Below, one piece after another: positions 1 to 6,435 of a stretch of 10,914 nucleotides of DNA. Within the stretch, counting starts at the first letter, position 1. Each line of letters opens with the position of its first letter. The notes under the pieces are model-generated. The model was not told the origin of the DNA. It was given only the letters and a program-made list of their open reading frames with translations, and did no database searches. The stretch is from the NCBI GenBank assembly GCA_938023885.1, contig CALJCU010000290.1, positions 1 to 10,914 of the forward strand, in the 5' to 3' direction. The stretch is from an uncultured Prevotella sp. (GTDB lineage: Bacteria > Bacteroidota > Bacteroidia > Bacteroidales > Bacteroidaceae). A program made the position numbers and the translations under genes.

Positions 1-189
1 TGTGATGGCCCATTCGAAGAAGACACAGCTGGCGATGCTTGTGAGCAAGACGACCAGTGAGCCGAGTCCGAAATAGCACAGCGTCACGATGACCGTGGGA
101 ATGAGGGCTATCAGCACGCCGTACATATTGCGCTCTACACTGTCAGAGCCATGCGCGTGGGGAGACAGCGAGACGATTAATTTTCCCAT
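1..189 (-). CDS. rnfD: RnfD, electron transport complex membrane subunit (N-terminal part, cut by window edge)
   Basis: Only the first 63 codons are present; the gene continues beyond the left edge. The ATG is at 189-187. The translation begins MGKLIVSLSPHAHGSDSVER, followed by a long hydrophobic run (about residues 23-60) that would form the first membrane segments. The opening 'hvSlSPH...' and the following helices are typical of RnfD/NqrB-family proteins, which carry covalent FMN and help form the ion-translocating core of the Rnf complex in the inner membrane. The FMN-attachment threonine lies outside the window. It follows rnfB and rnfC on the same strand in the usual B-C-D order, which supports the call. 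The 88-bp gap to rnfC is larger than is usual inside rnf operons. The frame is too short for the ordinary ORF length cut-off but is clearly coding. Confidence 0.85.
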   Translation of the reverse strand, partial: MGKLIVSLSPHAHGSDSVERNMYGVLIALIPTVIVTLCYFGLGSLVVLLTSIASCVFFEWAIT

Positions 190-242
190 ATATTATATGC
201 TTTATAGATAGTAAAGTTTGTTGTTACTTGGATGCGGGGCGG

Positions 243-259
243 ACGGCCACAAGGGCCGT
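243..259 (-). other. GC-rich hairpin in the rnfC-rnfD gap
   Basis: In the 88-bp space between the rnfC stop (278) and the rnfD start (189), ACGGCC (243-248) and GGCCGT (254-259) form a perfect 6-bp stem with a 5-base loop. No T-run follows on the minus strand, so it is not a standard intrinsic terminator. It could be an mRNA processing or stability element between the two cistrons, or a chance GC palindrome. Nearer rnfD, CTTTA/TAAAG could form a second, weaker 5-bp stem (about 199-215). I recognise no gene in the gap. Confidence 0.35.
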
Positions 260-277
260 ACCCTGCAAAATGGCATG

Positions 278-1627
278 TTATTTCTTTGCCCGTGCCTTGA
301 TACGTCCCATGACGACGCCTTTACCTTGTGAGATATTGTCGAGGAGGGGACGATGGGAAGGACAGGTGAACTGGCAGCAACCGCAACTGATACAGTAAGT
401 GACGCACTCCTGTTCCAGCTCGTCATACCGCTGGTTGGCAGCGAGGGTTGCAAGGAGATATGGCTCCAGTCCCATCGGGCAAGCCTGTACGCACTTGCCG
501 CAGCGGATGCAGTTCTGTACCGCCTTGCGGTGAGCATCACTGCCGGAGAGCACGGTCACGGAGTTGGTACCTTTGCAGACGGGTACGTCGAGACTCACCA
601 CGGCCTTGCCCATCATCGGTCCTCCGGCCAGTACTTTATTGTCGCCTTCGGGCAGGCCGCCGCAGGCATCGATGAGCTGGCGGAACGGAGTGCCGATACG
701 TACGAGGAAGTTGCCGGGGTTCTTGACAAGCTTGCCCGTCACGGTGGTATAGCGCTCGAGGAGCGGCTTGTGTTTCATCACGGCCTGGTAGACGGCAAAG
801 GCGGTGCCGACATTCTGGACGAGGGCACCGACGTTGACGGGGATGGCGGGGGGTGGCGGCACCTCACGGCCGTTGACGGCGTTGACGAGCTGCTTCTCGC
901 CGCCTTGCGGATATTTCTGTTTCAAGGGTACGATGGTGACGCGGTCGTTGCCTTCGGTGAGTTTCTGGAAGAGTGCGATGGCCTCGGGCTTGTTCTCTTC
1001 GATGCCGATGAATCCTTTGTCGACCTTGGCCGCTTTCATCAGCAGGTCGAGACCCACGAGAATCTCCTTGGCGTGCTCCATCATCAACCTATAGTCGGAA
1101 GTGATATAAGGCTCGCACTCCACACCATTGAGGATGACGCACTCAGCTTTGGCCCCCGGCGGAGGACAGAGCTTGATGAATGTTGGAAAGCCGGCACCGC
1201 CCATACCCGTCACGCCGGCCACCTTGATGCGATTGACGATCTCTTCAGGGGTGAGTCCGGGGTGCTTGTCCAGTGTCTCAAGCGTGTCACTGCGGTCGAT
1301 GCTCTCTTCCCACTCGTCGCCTTCGACATTGACGATAATGGCGGGCTTGAGATAGCCTGTAGCGTCGATGACGTTGTCTATTTTTGCAACCGTGCCCGAC
1401 ACACTGCTGTATACTGGAGCAGAGACAAAGCCACCGGCTTCGGCGAGGAGCGTGCCGACCTTCACTTTGTCGCCACGTTTCACCACGGCCTTGGCGGGAG
1501 CGCCGATATGCTGGGAGAGCATGAACACAGCCTGTGCAGGCAGTGCGGCCAGTTGTGTGGGGATGTCGGCGGTGAGCTTGTTCTCTTCGGGATGGATGCC
1601 GCCTTTCTTAAACGTGAACCATTTCAT
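278..1627 (-). CDS. rnfC: RnfC, electron transport complex subunit C (NADH/FMN and 4Fe-4S protein)
   Basis: This 449-residue protein is the peripheral subunit of the Rnf complex (ferredoxin:NAD+ oxidoreductase, Na+ or H+ pumping). In this family it binds NADH and FMN and passes electrons to or from RnfB. The N-terminus (about 1-100) is the RnfC barrel-sandwich domain. A glycine-rich nucleotide-binding segment GMGGAGFP lies at 141-148, followed by NGVECEPYIT (167-176), typical of the NuoF/RnfC flavin fold. An SLBB-type region follows. Two 4Fe-4S motifs sit near the C-terminus: C373-x2-C376-x2-C379-x3-C383 and C412-x2-C415-x2-C418-x3-C422, each closed by CP. The ATG (1627-1625) overlaps the rnfB TGA in an ATGA arrangement, which implies translational coupling. 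The length matches the compact anaerobe-type RnfC, which lacks the long repetitive C-terminal tail of the enterobacterial protein. No frameshift is seen. Confidence 0.96.
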   Translation of the reverse strand: MKWFTFKKGGIHPEENKLTADIPTQLAALPAQAVFMLSQHIGAPAKAVVKRGDKVKVGTLLAEAGGFVSAPVYSSVSGTVAKIDNVIDATGYLKPAIIVNVEGDEWEESIDRSDTLETLDKHPGLTPEEIVNRIKVAGVTGMGGAGFPTFIKLCPPPGAKAECVILNGVECEPYITSDYRLMMEHAKEILVGLDLLMKAAKVDKGFIGIEENKPEAIALFQKLTEGNDRVTIVPLKQKYPQGGEKQLVNAVNGREVPPPPAIPVNVGALVQNVGTAFAVYQAVMKHKPLLERYTTVTGKLVKNPGNFLVRIGTPFRQLIDACGGLPEGDNKVLAGGPMMGKAVVSLDVPVCKGTNSVTVLSGSDAHRKAVQNCIRCGKCVQACPMGLEPYLLATLAANQRYDELEQECVTYCISCGCCQFTCPSHRPLLDNISQGKGVVMGRIKARAKK

Positions 1628-2478
1628 GCTTGTGCCTCCTTTCTCTCAGTGATCTTTCTTCCGCCGATCTGGATGATGGCGCCTGTGGGGCACTCGCTCA
1701 CACATTTCGTGCAGAGGCGGCATTTGTTGTAGTCGATATAACTCAGGTTATTCTCAATGGTGATGGCGTCGAAGGGACAGGTGCGCTGGCACTTACCGCA
1801 TCCGATACATGCCACCTCGCAGCCTTTGCGTGCCACGGCACCTTTGTCCTTGTTGATGCACTGCACGTAGATACGCATGCCGCGCGGTCCTTTCTTCCGC
1901 AGTTCGATGATGTGCCGCGGGCAGGCCTTCGCGCAGGCTCCGCAGGCTGTACACTTGTCTTCATCGACCTCGGGCAGTCCTGTCTCCGGGTTCATGTGGA
2001 TAGCATCGAACTGGCAGGCACGCACGCAGTCGCCGCAGCCTAAGCAGCCGTAGCCACATGCTGTCTCTCCTCTGCCGGAGGCGTTGACGGCGGCACAGGT
2101 CTGCAGACCGTCGTACTCGACGATGCGCGGGCGGTGCTCACAAGTACCGTTACAACGTACTACGGCGACCATCGGCTCACTCTTTGTGGCCTCCATGCCG
2201 AGGTGCCGTGCTACCTGTGTCATAACGGCATCACCGCCGACAGGGCACCGCAGTCCCTCAATTGTTCCTTTGTCAGCTCCCTTGACAAGCGCCTCCGCCA
2301 TGTTGGCACAGCCTGCAAAGCCACAGCCGCCACAGTTAGCTCCTGGAAGGAACGACGTGACATCACCGATGCGCGGATCGGTCTTCACGGCAAACTTCTT
2401 GGACACTGCATAAAGCAGGACAGCCGCTAAAAGGGCTATTAGGCCAAGAACCAATACCGCACTGAGAATATAATTCAT
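1624..2478 (-). CDS. rnfB: RnfB, electron transport complex ferredoxin subunit (long, multi-cluster form)
   Basis: This 284-residue RnfB is the subunit thought to accept electrons from reduced ferredoxin. One N-terminal membrane anchor (about 4-24) is followed by the Fe-S domain with C49-x2-C52-x4-C57 and C78 (ANCGGCGFAGC...LRCP). A second cysteine group, C109, C113, C128 and C141, precedes the ferredoxin modules. Four 4Fe-4S motifs follow: C145/148/151/155, C176/179/182/186, C224/227/230/234 and C253/256/259/263, most closing with CP. This is the long form found in Bacteroidetes, clostridia and acetogens; the gammaproteobacterial protein is shorter, with fewer clusters. I infer up to six 4Fe-4S clusters from the cysteine spacing. 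The ATG is at 2478-2476, 42 bp after rseC. The stop overlaps the start of rnfC. Whether the complex pumps Na+ or H+ cannot be told from this gene. Confidence 0.96.
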   Translation of the reverse strand: MNYILSAVLVLGLIALLAAVLLYAVSKKFAVKTDPRIGDVTSFLPGANCGGCGFAGCANMAEALVKGADKGTIEGLRCPVGGDAVMTQVARHLGMEATKSEPMVAVVRCNGTCEHRPRIVEYDGLQTCAAVNASGRGETACGYGCLGCGDCVRACQFDAIHMNPETGLPEVDEDKCTACGACAKACPRHIIELRKKGPRGMRIYVQCINKDKGAVARKGCEVACIGCGKCQRTCPFDAITIENNLSYIDYNKCRLCTKCVSECPTGAIIQIGGRKITERKEAQA

Positions 2479-2520
2479 AATGCTTATTGTTAGTTTCTTA
2501 TTGCGATTCCGTTGATATAG

Positions 2521-2949
2521 TTAGTTTTTCGATATGTTGAAACTTACCTTCTGCGCTATGCGTGATCGGAAGAGGTAAAGTAATATGTAATAAGGCACGA
2601 GGATGGCGATAGAAGAAAAAGCTGCTGCACCATCACTCGCTGTGAGCAGGCGCACAAGGAAGAGCGTGGCGACCATGAGCACCAAAGGGATGCCATAACC
2701 TAACCACACAGCACGGTGCCCCGTCTGTGCATCCGTGCTCACACTGACACTCTCCCCGACATGATATCGCTGTGTGTCGTCGGTATAGACCTCTATCATT
2801 TTCTCCTGCTGCTCCGAGGCATTGCAGTGACCTGCCACTTTACAGGTGGCACAGGCGGCGGCTTGCGTAATGCGCACACTTACCTTGCCGTTACCCGCCG
2901 AGATCACAATGCCTTCGTGGTTGATGGTCTTATGGATATATGTATTCAA
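2521..2949 (-). CDS. rseC: RseC/MucC-family membrane protein (Rnf/SoxR-reducing system partner), TTG start
   Basis: A 142-residue inner-membrane protein of the RseC/MucC family. The N-terminus carries the family core HEGIV (11-15) and a cysteine group C33-x2-C36-x5-C42. Two hydrophobic helices follow (about 81-102 and 108-127), then a short basic tail. In Escherichia coli, RseC works with the Rsx (Rnf-like) complex in reducing SoxR; in Bacteroidetes this family commonly opens the rnf operon, as here, so a role in Rnf maturation or electron transfer is likely but inferred. The start is TTG at 2949-2947: an in-frame stop lies five codons upstream (2964-2962), and the next in-frame ATG falls after the conserved cysteines. 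A nearby ATG at 2977-2975 is in another frame and stops after 15 codons. Translation may therefore be intrinsically weak. Confidence 0.85.
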   Translation of the reverse strand: MNTYIHKTINHEGIVISAGNGKVSVRITQAAACATCKVAGHCNASEQQEKMIEVYTDDTQRYHVGESVSVSTDAQTGHRAVWLGYGIPLVLMVATLFLVRLLTASDGAAAFSSIAILVPYYILLYLFRSRIAQKVSFNISKN

Positions 2950-2978
2950 GAGTCGTTTTCGCTAATGTTTTCTTCATG

Positions 2979-2986
2979 CAAAGATA
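2979..2986 (-). promoter_or_regulatory. Probable Bacteroidetes promoter -7 element for the rseC-rnf operon
   Basis: The minus strand reads TATCTTTG, an exact match to the Bacteroidetes sigma-ABfr -7 consensus TAnnTTTG, 29 bp before the rseC TTG. It lies downstream of the sigma-gene terminator, as expected for an independent rseC-rnfBCD transcript. I see no good TTG/TTTG -33 box 19-21 bp upstream, so the call rests on one element. The rest of the 206-bp region 2950-3155 is AT-rich and holds only the terminator and a small reading frame listed separately. Confidence 0.5.
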
Positions 2987-3070
2987 ATTACATATTTCCA
3001 TTTATGATAGAGATAGACATTAAAAGTTGCGGATTTTGAGACTTTATCCACTTTTTATGAACGGAATTAA

Positions 3071-3110
3071 AAGAAAAATAGTAAGAACGGAACCTTCTAC
3101 GGTCGTTCTT
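3071..3110 (-). terminator. Intrinsic terminator after the ECF sigma gene
   Basis: On the minus strand AAGAACG (3110-3104) pairs with CGTTCTT (3089-3083). The stem is extended by ACC/GGT across a 2-base bulge and closed by a 6-base loop. The T-rich tract ACTATTTTTCTTTT follows (3082-3071 and just beyond). Position and orientation fit the end of the sigma-factor transcript, separating it from the rseC-rnf operon. Confidence 0.7.
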
Positions 3111-3159
3111 TAATGATCTTGCCGTCTACCTCTTGCAGCCGTATCTCTTTAGATATCAT
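3097..3159 (-). other. 20-codon reading frame overlapping the sigma stop codon (ATGA); small ORF or shifted tail
   Basis: An ATG (3159-3157) overlaps the TGA of the sigma gene (3158-3156) and opens a 20-codon frame ending in TAG (3099-3097), inside the loop of the terminator hairpin. The peptide is strongly charged (begins MISKEIRLQEVDG, ends KERP) and reads like real protein. The ATGA overlap is the usual arrangement for translational coupling. It could be a coupled micropeptide, or the former C-terminal tail of the sigma factor now separated by a -1 shift. A frame of 20 codons can also arise by chance, so this is low confidence. Confidence 0.25.
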
Positions 3160-3647
3160 ACCGCTGCAGTCCTCATGCGTTGCATGCCACGATAGACGAG
3201 GTTACGGACAGAGGGGTAGTTCATCTTTAACTCTTGACAGACCGTGTCGTAGTCCTTCTCTTCTATATAATAGAGTTCGAAGGCCTTGCGCTGCCGAGGT
3301 GTGAGACATCCGAGGAGGTAGTCCACGCGCTTGTCGTTCTGGTGCTCTGTCTCTTCCTCAATCATCGACTCTTCGGCATCGTTGTGATCATAGATATCCA
3401 TGGCATAATCCAACGATGTGTCGTTGCGGTAGCTCGCGCGCCGAAACTCATCAATGATGCGGTTGCGGAGTGACGAATAGAGAAATGACGGGATGGATGC
3501 AATGGGAATGACATTGCACCGTTGCAGGAATTTCAGGAAGACATCTTGCAGACAGTCTTTCACCAGTTCTGTATCCGACGTGAAGGTGAGACCGTATGCC
3601 ATCAAACGTTGTTGATAATTCTCATAGATGCTGGTTGGCTGTTCCAT
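3156..3647 (-). CDS. ECF-type RNA polymerase sigma factor (orphan)
   Basis: A 163-residue sigma-70 family protein of the ECF type, which directs RNA polymerase to a small set of promoters. Region 2 occupies about residues 5-75, with DCLQDVFLKFLQ (31-42) and the region 2.3/2.4-like stretch SFLYSSLRNRIIDEFRRA (54-71). An acidic linker (about 84-104) follows. Region 4 begins at LTPRQRKAFELYY (115-127) and ends with the helix-turn-helix around residues 131-160. Length and layout fit the Bacteroidetes ECF sigmas that often govern SusC/D-type loci. Those usually have a FecR-type anti-sigma gene next door; none is present here. The gene has its own -7 element upstream and a terminator downstream, so it looks monocistronic. 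The ATG at 3647-3645 lies 38 bp past the -7 element. Its target regulon is unknown; adjacency to a pectin operon and to rnf does not settle it. Confidence 0.88.
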   Translation of the reverse strand: MEQPTSIYENYQQRLMAYGLTFTSDTELVKDCLQDVFLKFLQRCNVIPIASIPSFLYSSLRNRIIDEFRRASYRNDTSLDYAMDIYDHNDAEESMIEEETEHQNDKRVDYLLGCLTPRQRKAFELYYIEEKDYDTVCQELKMNYPSVRNLVYRGMQRMRTAAV

Positions 3648-3659
3648 ATCTGTTCTGTA

Positions 3660-3696
3660 GATTAACGCGATTAGTTTTGTTATCGCAAAGTTAATC
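3660..3696. promoter_or_regulatory. Interrupted inverted repeat (candidate operator) at the sigma-gene promoter
   Basis: On the + strand GATTAAC+GCGA (3660-3670) is mirrored by TCGC-aaa-GTTAATC (3683-3696): 11 complementary positions with one 3-base interruption and a 12-base centre. The outer 7-bp arms are 30 bp apart centre to centre, about three helical turns. One arm covers the -7 element and the other lies about 13 bp before the sigma start codon. Transcription should begin inside the repeat, so the RNA could not carry both arms. A DNA-level operator is therefore more likely than an mRNA hairpin. Confidence 0.4.
3686..3693 (-). promoter_or_regulatory. Probable promoter -7 element for the ECF sigma gene
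   Basis: The minus strand reads TAACTTTG, an exact match to the Bacteroidetes -7 consensus TAnnTTTG, 38 bp before the sigma ATG. No clear TTTG box lies 19-21 bp upstream; a TTTTTG run is present but only 7 bp away. The upstream operon's terminator lies just before it, so the sigma gene needs its own promoter. The element sits inside the inverted repeat at 3660-3696. Confidence 0.5.
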
Positions 3697-3728
3697 TATC
3701 CAAAAATTGATGGCATGGAAAAGCTGAC

Positions 3729-3762
3729 AAAAAAATGGGAAAAATTGTTATTTCTCCCATTT
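3729..3762 (-). terminator. Strong intrinsic terminator ending the pectin operon
   Basis: On the minus strand a 13-bp stem (3762-3750 with 3745-3733, one G-T pair, core AATGGGA/TCCCATT) closes on a 4-base loop. A run of seven T (3735-3729) partly overlaps the stem foot. It lies 16 bp after the stop of the 882-residue gene and before the sigma promoter, so it marks the 3' end of the operon. The stem is symmetric enough that it might also slow transcription coming from the other strand. Confidence 0.85.
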
Positions 3763-3778
3763 CTTGTCCCTAAATAGC

Positions 3779-6427
3779 CTATTTGGCTTGCGGCCCGAAA
3801 TATATTACCACCTTATCCGGATAATTTTCCTCAGTCTCCTTGATGGCGCGTTCTACGTCTTCCTGTCTTACCTTTCCTGTTCTTATTTTTCTCAAGTATT
3901 GTCTGGGGGCCATGCTGACGCCGCCCGGAGGAGCAAAAAGCCCCTTGGCATGGTAATACCACTGTTCGATACAGATGATATTGACAATCTTGTTCAGATC
4001 CTTGTCTTTGAGAATTGAGTCCTGCACGTCCTTCGTGGTGTTAAGTGCTACGGAGACGGGGTGGTGTGCCTTTTCCCATTCGCCGACGGTCTCGATCCAG
4101 AACTTCGTGAAATCGTACGGTCCAGTGTATTCCTCGCCGATGGAAAAGATGATGTTGGGGCAGTCGCCGAGTGCGTCGAGCGTCTTGAAGATATACTGCC
4201 GGTGCAACTGGCGCATCGTGCTGTCGTTGACATTATAGAAATAGGTAGCCATGAAGATGCGCTTGTCCCCGGCGAAGGGTACCGGTTCCGGTGTCCCCGT
4301 GTGGTTGATGTTGTTGGCCTCGCGCCAGGGACAGTCGACCCAGTGGGCCCCGGCCTCTAAGATGTTATGTTGAAAATACGACTGGTTGATGACCATGATA
4401 CCCTTTGGAGCTGATTTCTGAGCGAGTTCGTGCACGCGGCTGAAGTACCATGGGTTGAGCTTTGTGAGGTCATACCGGCTCAGTCCGTCCCAGGCCTTCC
4501 CTTGTCCGCTGCGTGCAAAAGCCTGTTCGTAGAAAGGCGCCCACACGTCGCCGTCCTTGCGCCGTACACGTTCGTGGTCGTCACGTCGCCGGTCGTACCA
4601 GAGACCATAGTGCTGGTCAAAGAACCTCACACCACATGCCTGCAGATGGGCTACGACACTATCGATACGGTCGGTGGCGCCCTGTCCCTCCATCCCGGGG
4701 ACGAAGCGCGTGACGGCATCGGGGAGCTTTGCCATGGTGGAGTAGCGGACACGCCCGTTCCACCAGGGACATTCAGCTTTACTGCCTATCAATGGCTTGC
4801 CGTTGAAGAGGATATTGTTGCCTTGCAGCGTATATTGCACAGAAGGTTGGCTCTTCACGGCCGGCTCTTGGTAAGCAAAATCCTTTGCTTTCACAGGTAA
4901 GACAGAGAGGCCTTCGCGGCTCCATCGCTCCATCGTCATCCTTGGCTCGTGGGCTTGTTGAGCGAGTTGCAGCGCCCGTTCGATCGTGGGACTACTTGTG
5001 GCATCGTCGTCGTCGCGCTCGTAGAGGCGGACGATTCTTTTCGCCAGGTCTATAGGAGATGTCTTATCGTTCTTGGCAGTGCTTGTTAGGCGTTTCTTCA
5101 ATTGTTCGTGGAAGAGGCTGCGGGGCCTTACGTGGTCGTTGCAGGCCGTGAAGGTACCTGTACCGATGAACTGTCCCCAGCAGCCATGGGCATAGTTGCA
5201 CGAGCCGTCGGGGAGACTGTCGGCACAGATGGCGGAGGCCGTACACTGATAGAAGGTACTATTTGTAGCGTTCCAGCCTATGCCATAGTCTTCCAGGCCA
5301 AGGTTACAGAACTTCAGATCATTACCGTCGATGTTGACATTGTCGAAGAGTACAGCTGATGCCATGCTGCCCGTTGATCCACTGTAGCCGAGACTCTCAT
5401 AGCTGTCGCACTGTGAGAAGACGTTGGGTCCTGCTGCCAGCATCCCTACAGAAAAATCGTGGATACCGTGCTCAGAGTAGAGCCGTTGGAAGAGACAGCG
5501 CTCACCGAAGCACAGGAATGTGCGGCGCCGATAGCCGCCGACCTCTGATATGGGGTCGTAACTGCGGCAGTCTTCAACCGTGACCTGTGCTCCCGTGCGC
5601 TGGATAACCACGGCGCTACCTGCGAGATGGCGGAAGTCGATGCGGCGTACCCAGCAGTCGATGGCATTGGCGACATAAACACCGTCCCAGGCATGGTCTT
5701 CCAGTCCTTTGCTGTAGTCGGCAACGATCGACAGGTTCTCGATACCACAATCGTGTATGCGTCCCGGCCATACCATCTTTTTCCAATAACCATTGTTGCC
5801 CGTGGAGAAGGGCAGGGGAGCGAAGGAACCGTCTGCGCCCACAGTGCGTGTGGCCTCGAGGTCGATCTCTCCCGGATGCCATCCCCAGTAGCCTAAGTCA
5901 CTGCCTCCACCGAAGTTGTTACAGTGCATCTTCTTGATCCATTCTTTTGTGGAGGGTTGTGCAAAGACGTACTCACCAGATCCGCTTATACCTTTTACAA
6001 TATTGTCTTTCGCGTCTGTGTTGTATTGTCTGTTGTCGCTTCCTTCTATATAGACTACGGCTCCGCGGTCGACACCAGTCTTCAACAATGTCGTCTTGTC
6101 GGTACCACTTCCCCTGACGATGATTCCGTTAGTACGCAGCAGCAATGGCTTTCTCAGCACGAATGTGCCGGTGTCGAGGACGACAGCGCCTCTCAGCCTC
6201 GTCCGTTTGTCTATCTTCATCTTCGACAGCGCATCGATGGCGGCTTGGAGGCGGCGGCTTTGGTCGCCTTTCTGCCATCTGACAAACAACCGCGGGACGG
6301 CGGTGGGGATGGTGTCGTTGCATTGACGGTAGCCTACCCGACTGTAATCAAAAGACCATTGAGTCTGTGCTTTTAAGGCAACAGACCCAATGGCAAACAG
6401 AAACATATAGAGGAAGAACCTTCGCAT
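3779..6427 (-). CDS. Secreted pectate-lyase-like beta-helix protein fused to a glycosidase-like (DUF6298-type) domain
   Basis: An 882-residue exported protein. The signal peptide (1-20) ends at ALKA, before QTQW. Residues about 25-430 read as a right-handed beta-helix of the pectate-lyase superfamily: a GDQSRRLQAAIDAL opening (54-67), GAVVLDTGTFVL (80-91), GIIVRGSG (101-108), then short strand/turn repeats with many N, G and C residues to about 430. A helical linker (about 435-525, acidic at 470-476) leads to a second domain (about 530-882). That domain resembles a TIM-barrel glycosidase: FNGKPLIG (541-548), IIFSIGEEYTGP (759-770) and NIICIEQWYY (816-825). By analogy with clan GH-A, E765 or E766 could be the acid/base and E821 the nucleophile; this is inference. 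Proteins of this layout in Bacteroidales pectin/rhamnogalacturonan loci carry a DUF6298 label, from memory. The protein stops right after a final strand (VVIYFGP), without a further C-terminal domain. It is last in the pectin operon, 8 bp after the DUF3826 gene. Confidence 0.8.
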   Translation of the reverse strand: MRRFFLYMFLFAIGSVALKAQTQWSFDYSRVGYRQCNDTIPTAVPRLFVRWQKGDQSRRLQAAIDALSKMKIDKRTRLRGAVVLDTGTFVLRKPLLLRTNGIIVRGSGTDKTTLLKTGVDRGAVVYIEGSDNRQYNTDAKDNIVKGISGSGEYVFAQPSTKEWIKKMHCNNFGGGSDLGYWGWHPGEIDLEATRTVGADGSFAPLPFSTGNNGYWKKMVWPGRIHDCGIENLSIVADYSKGLEDHAWDGVYVANAIDCWVRRIDFRHLAGSAVVIQRTGAQVTVEDCRSYDPISEVGGYRRRTFLCFGERCLFQRLYSEHGIHDFSVGMLAAGPNVFSQCDSYESLGYSGSTGSMASAVLFDNVNIDGNDLKFCNLGLEDYGIGWNATNSTFYQCTASAICADSLPDGSCNYAHGCWGQFIGTGTFTACNDHVRPRSLFHEQLKKRLTSTAKNDKTSPIDLAKRIVRLYERDDDDATSSPTIERALQLAQQAHEPRMTMERWSREGLSVLPVKAKDFAYQEPAVKSQPSVQYTLQGNNILFNGKPLIGSKAECPWWNGRVRYSTMAKLPDAVTRFVPGMEGQGATDRIDSVVAHLQACGVRFFDQHYGLWYDRRRDDHERVRRKDGDVWAPFYEQAFARSGQGKAWDGLSRYDLTKLNPWYFSRVHELAQKSAPKGIMVINQSYFQHNILEAGAHWVDCPWREANNINHTGTPEPVPFAGDKRIFMATYFYNVNDSTMRQLHRQYIFKTLDALGDCPNIIFSIGEEYTGPYDFTKFWIETVGEWEKAHHPVSVALNTTKDVQDSILKDKDLNKIVNIICIEQWYYHAKGLFAPPGGVSMAPRQYLRKIRTGKVRQEDVERAIKETEENYPDKVVIYFGPQAK

Positions 6428-6435
6428 GATTGAAA

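Noticed and set aside
353..1732. Long + strand open frame (459 codons) across rnfC and the end of rnfB
   Set aside because: It is the antisense of two clearly homologous iron-sulfur proteins with overlapping start/stop. Its translation has no recognisable motif; long antisense frames are expected in fairly GC-rich coding sequence.
2930..2977. 15-codon frame from the ATG at 2977 overlapping the rseC start (leader peptide)
   Set aside because: Its ATG lies about 1 bp after the -7 element, upstream of the expected transcription start, so it would probably not be on the mRNA.
3691..3710. TTTTTG run as -33 box of the sigma promoter
   Set aside because: The spacing to TAACTTTG is about 7 bp instead of the 19-21 bp expected for Bacteroidetes promoters.
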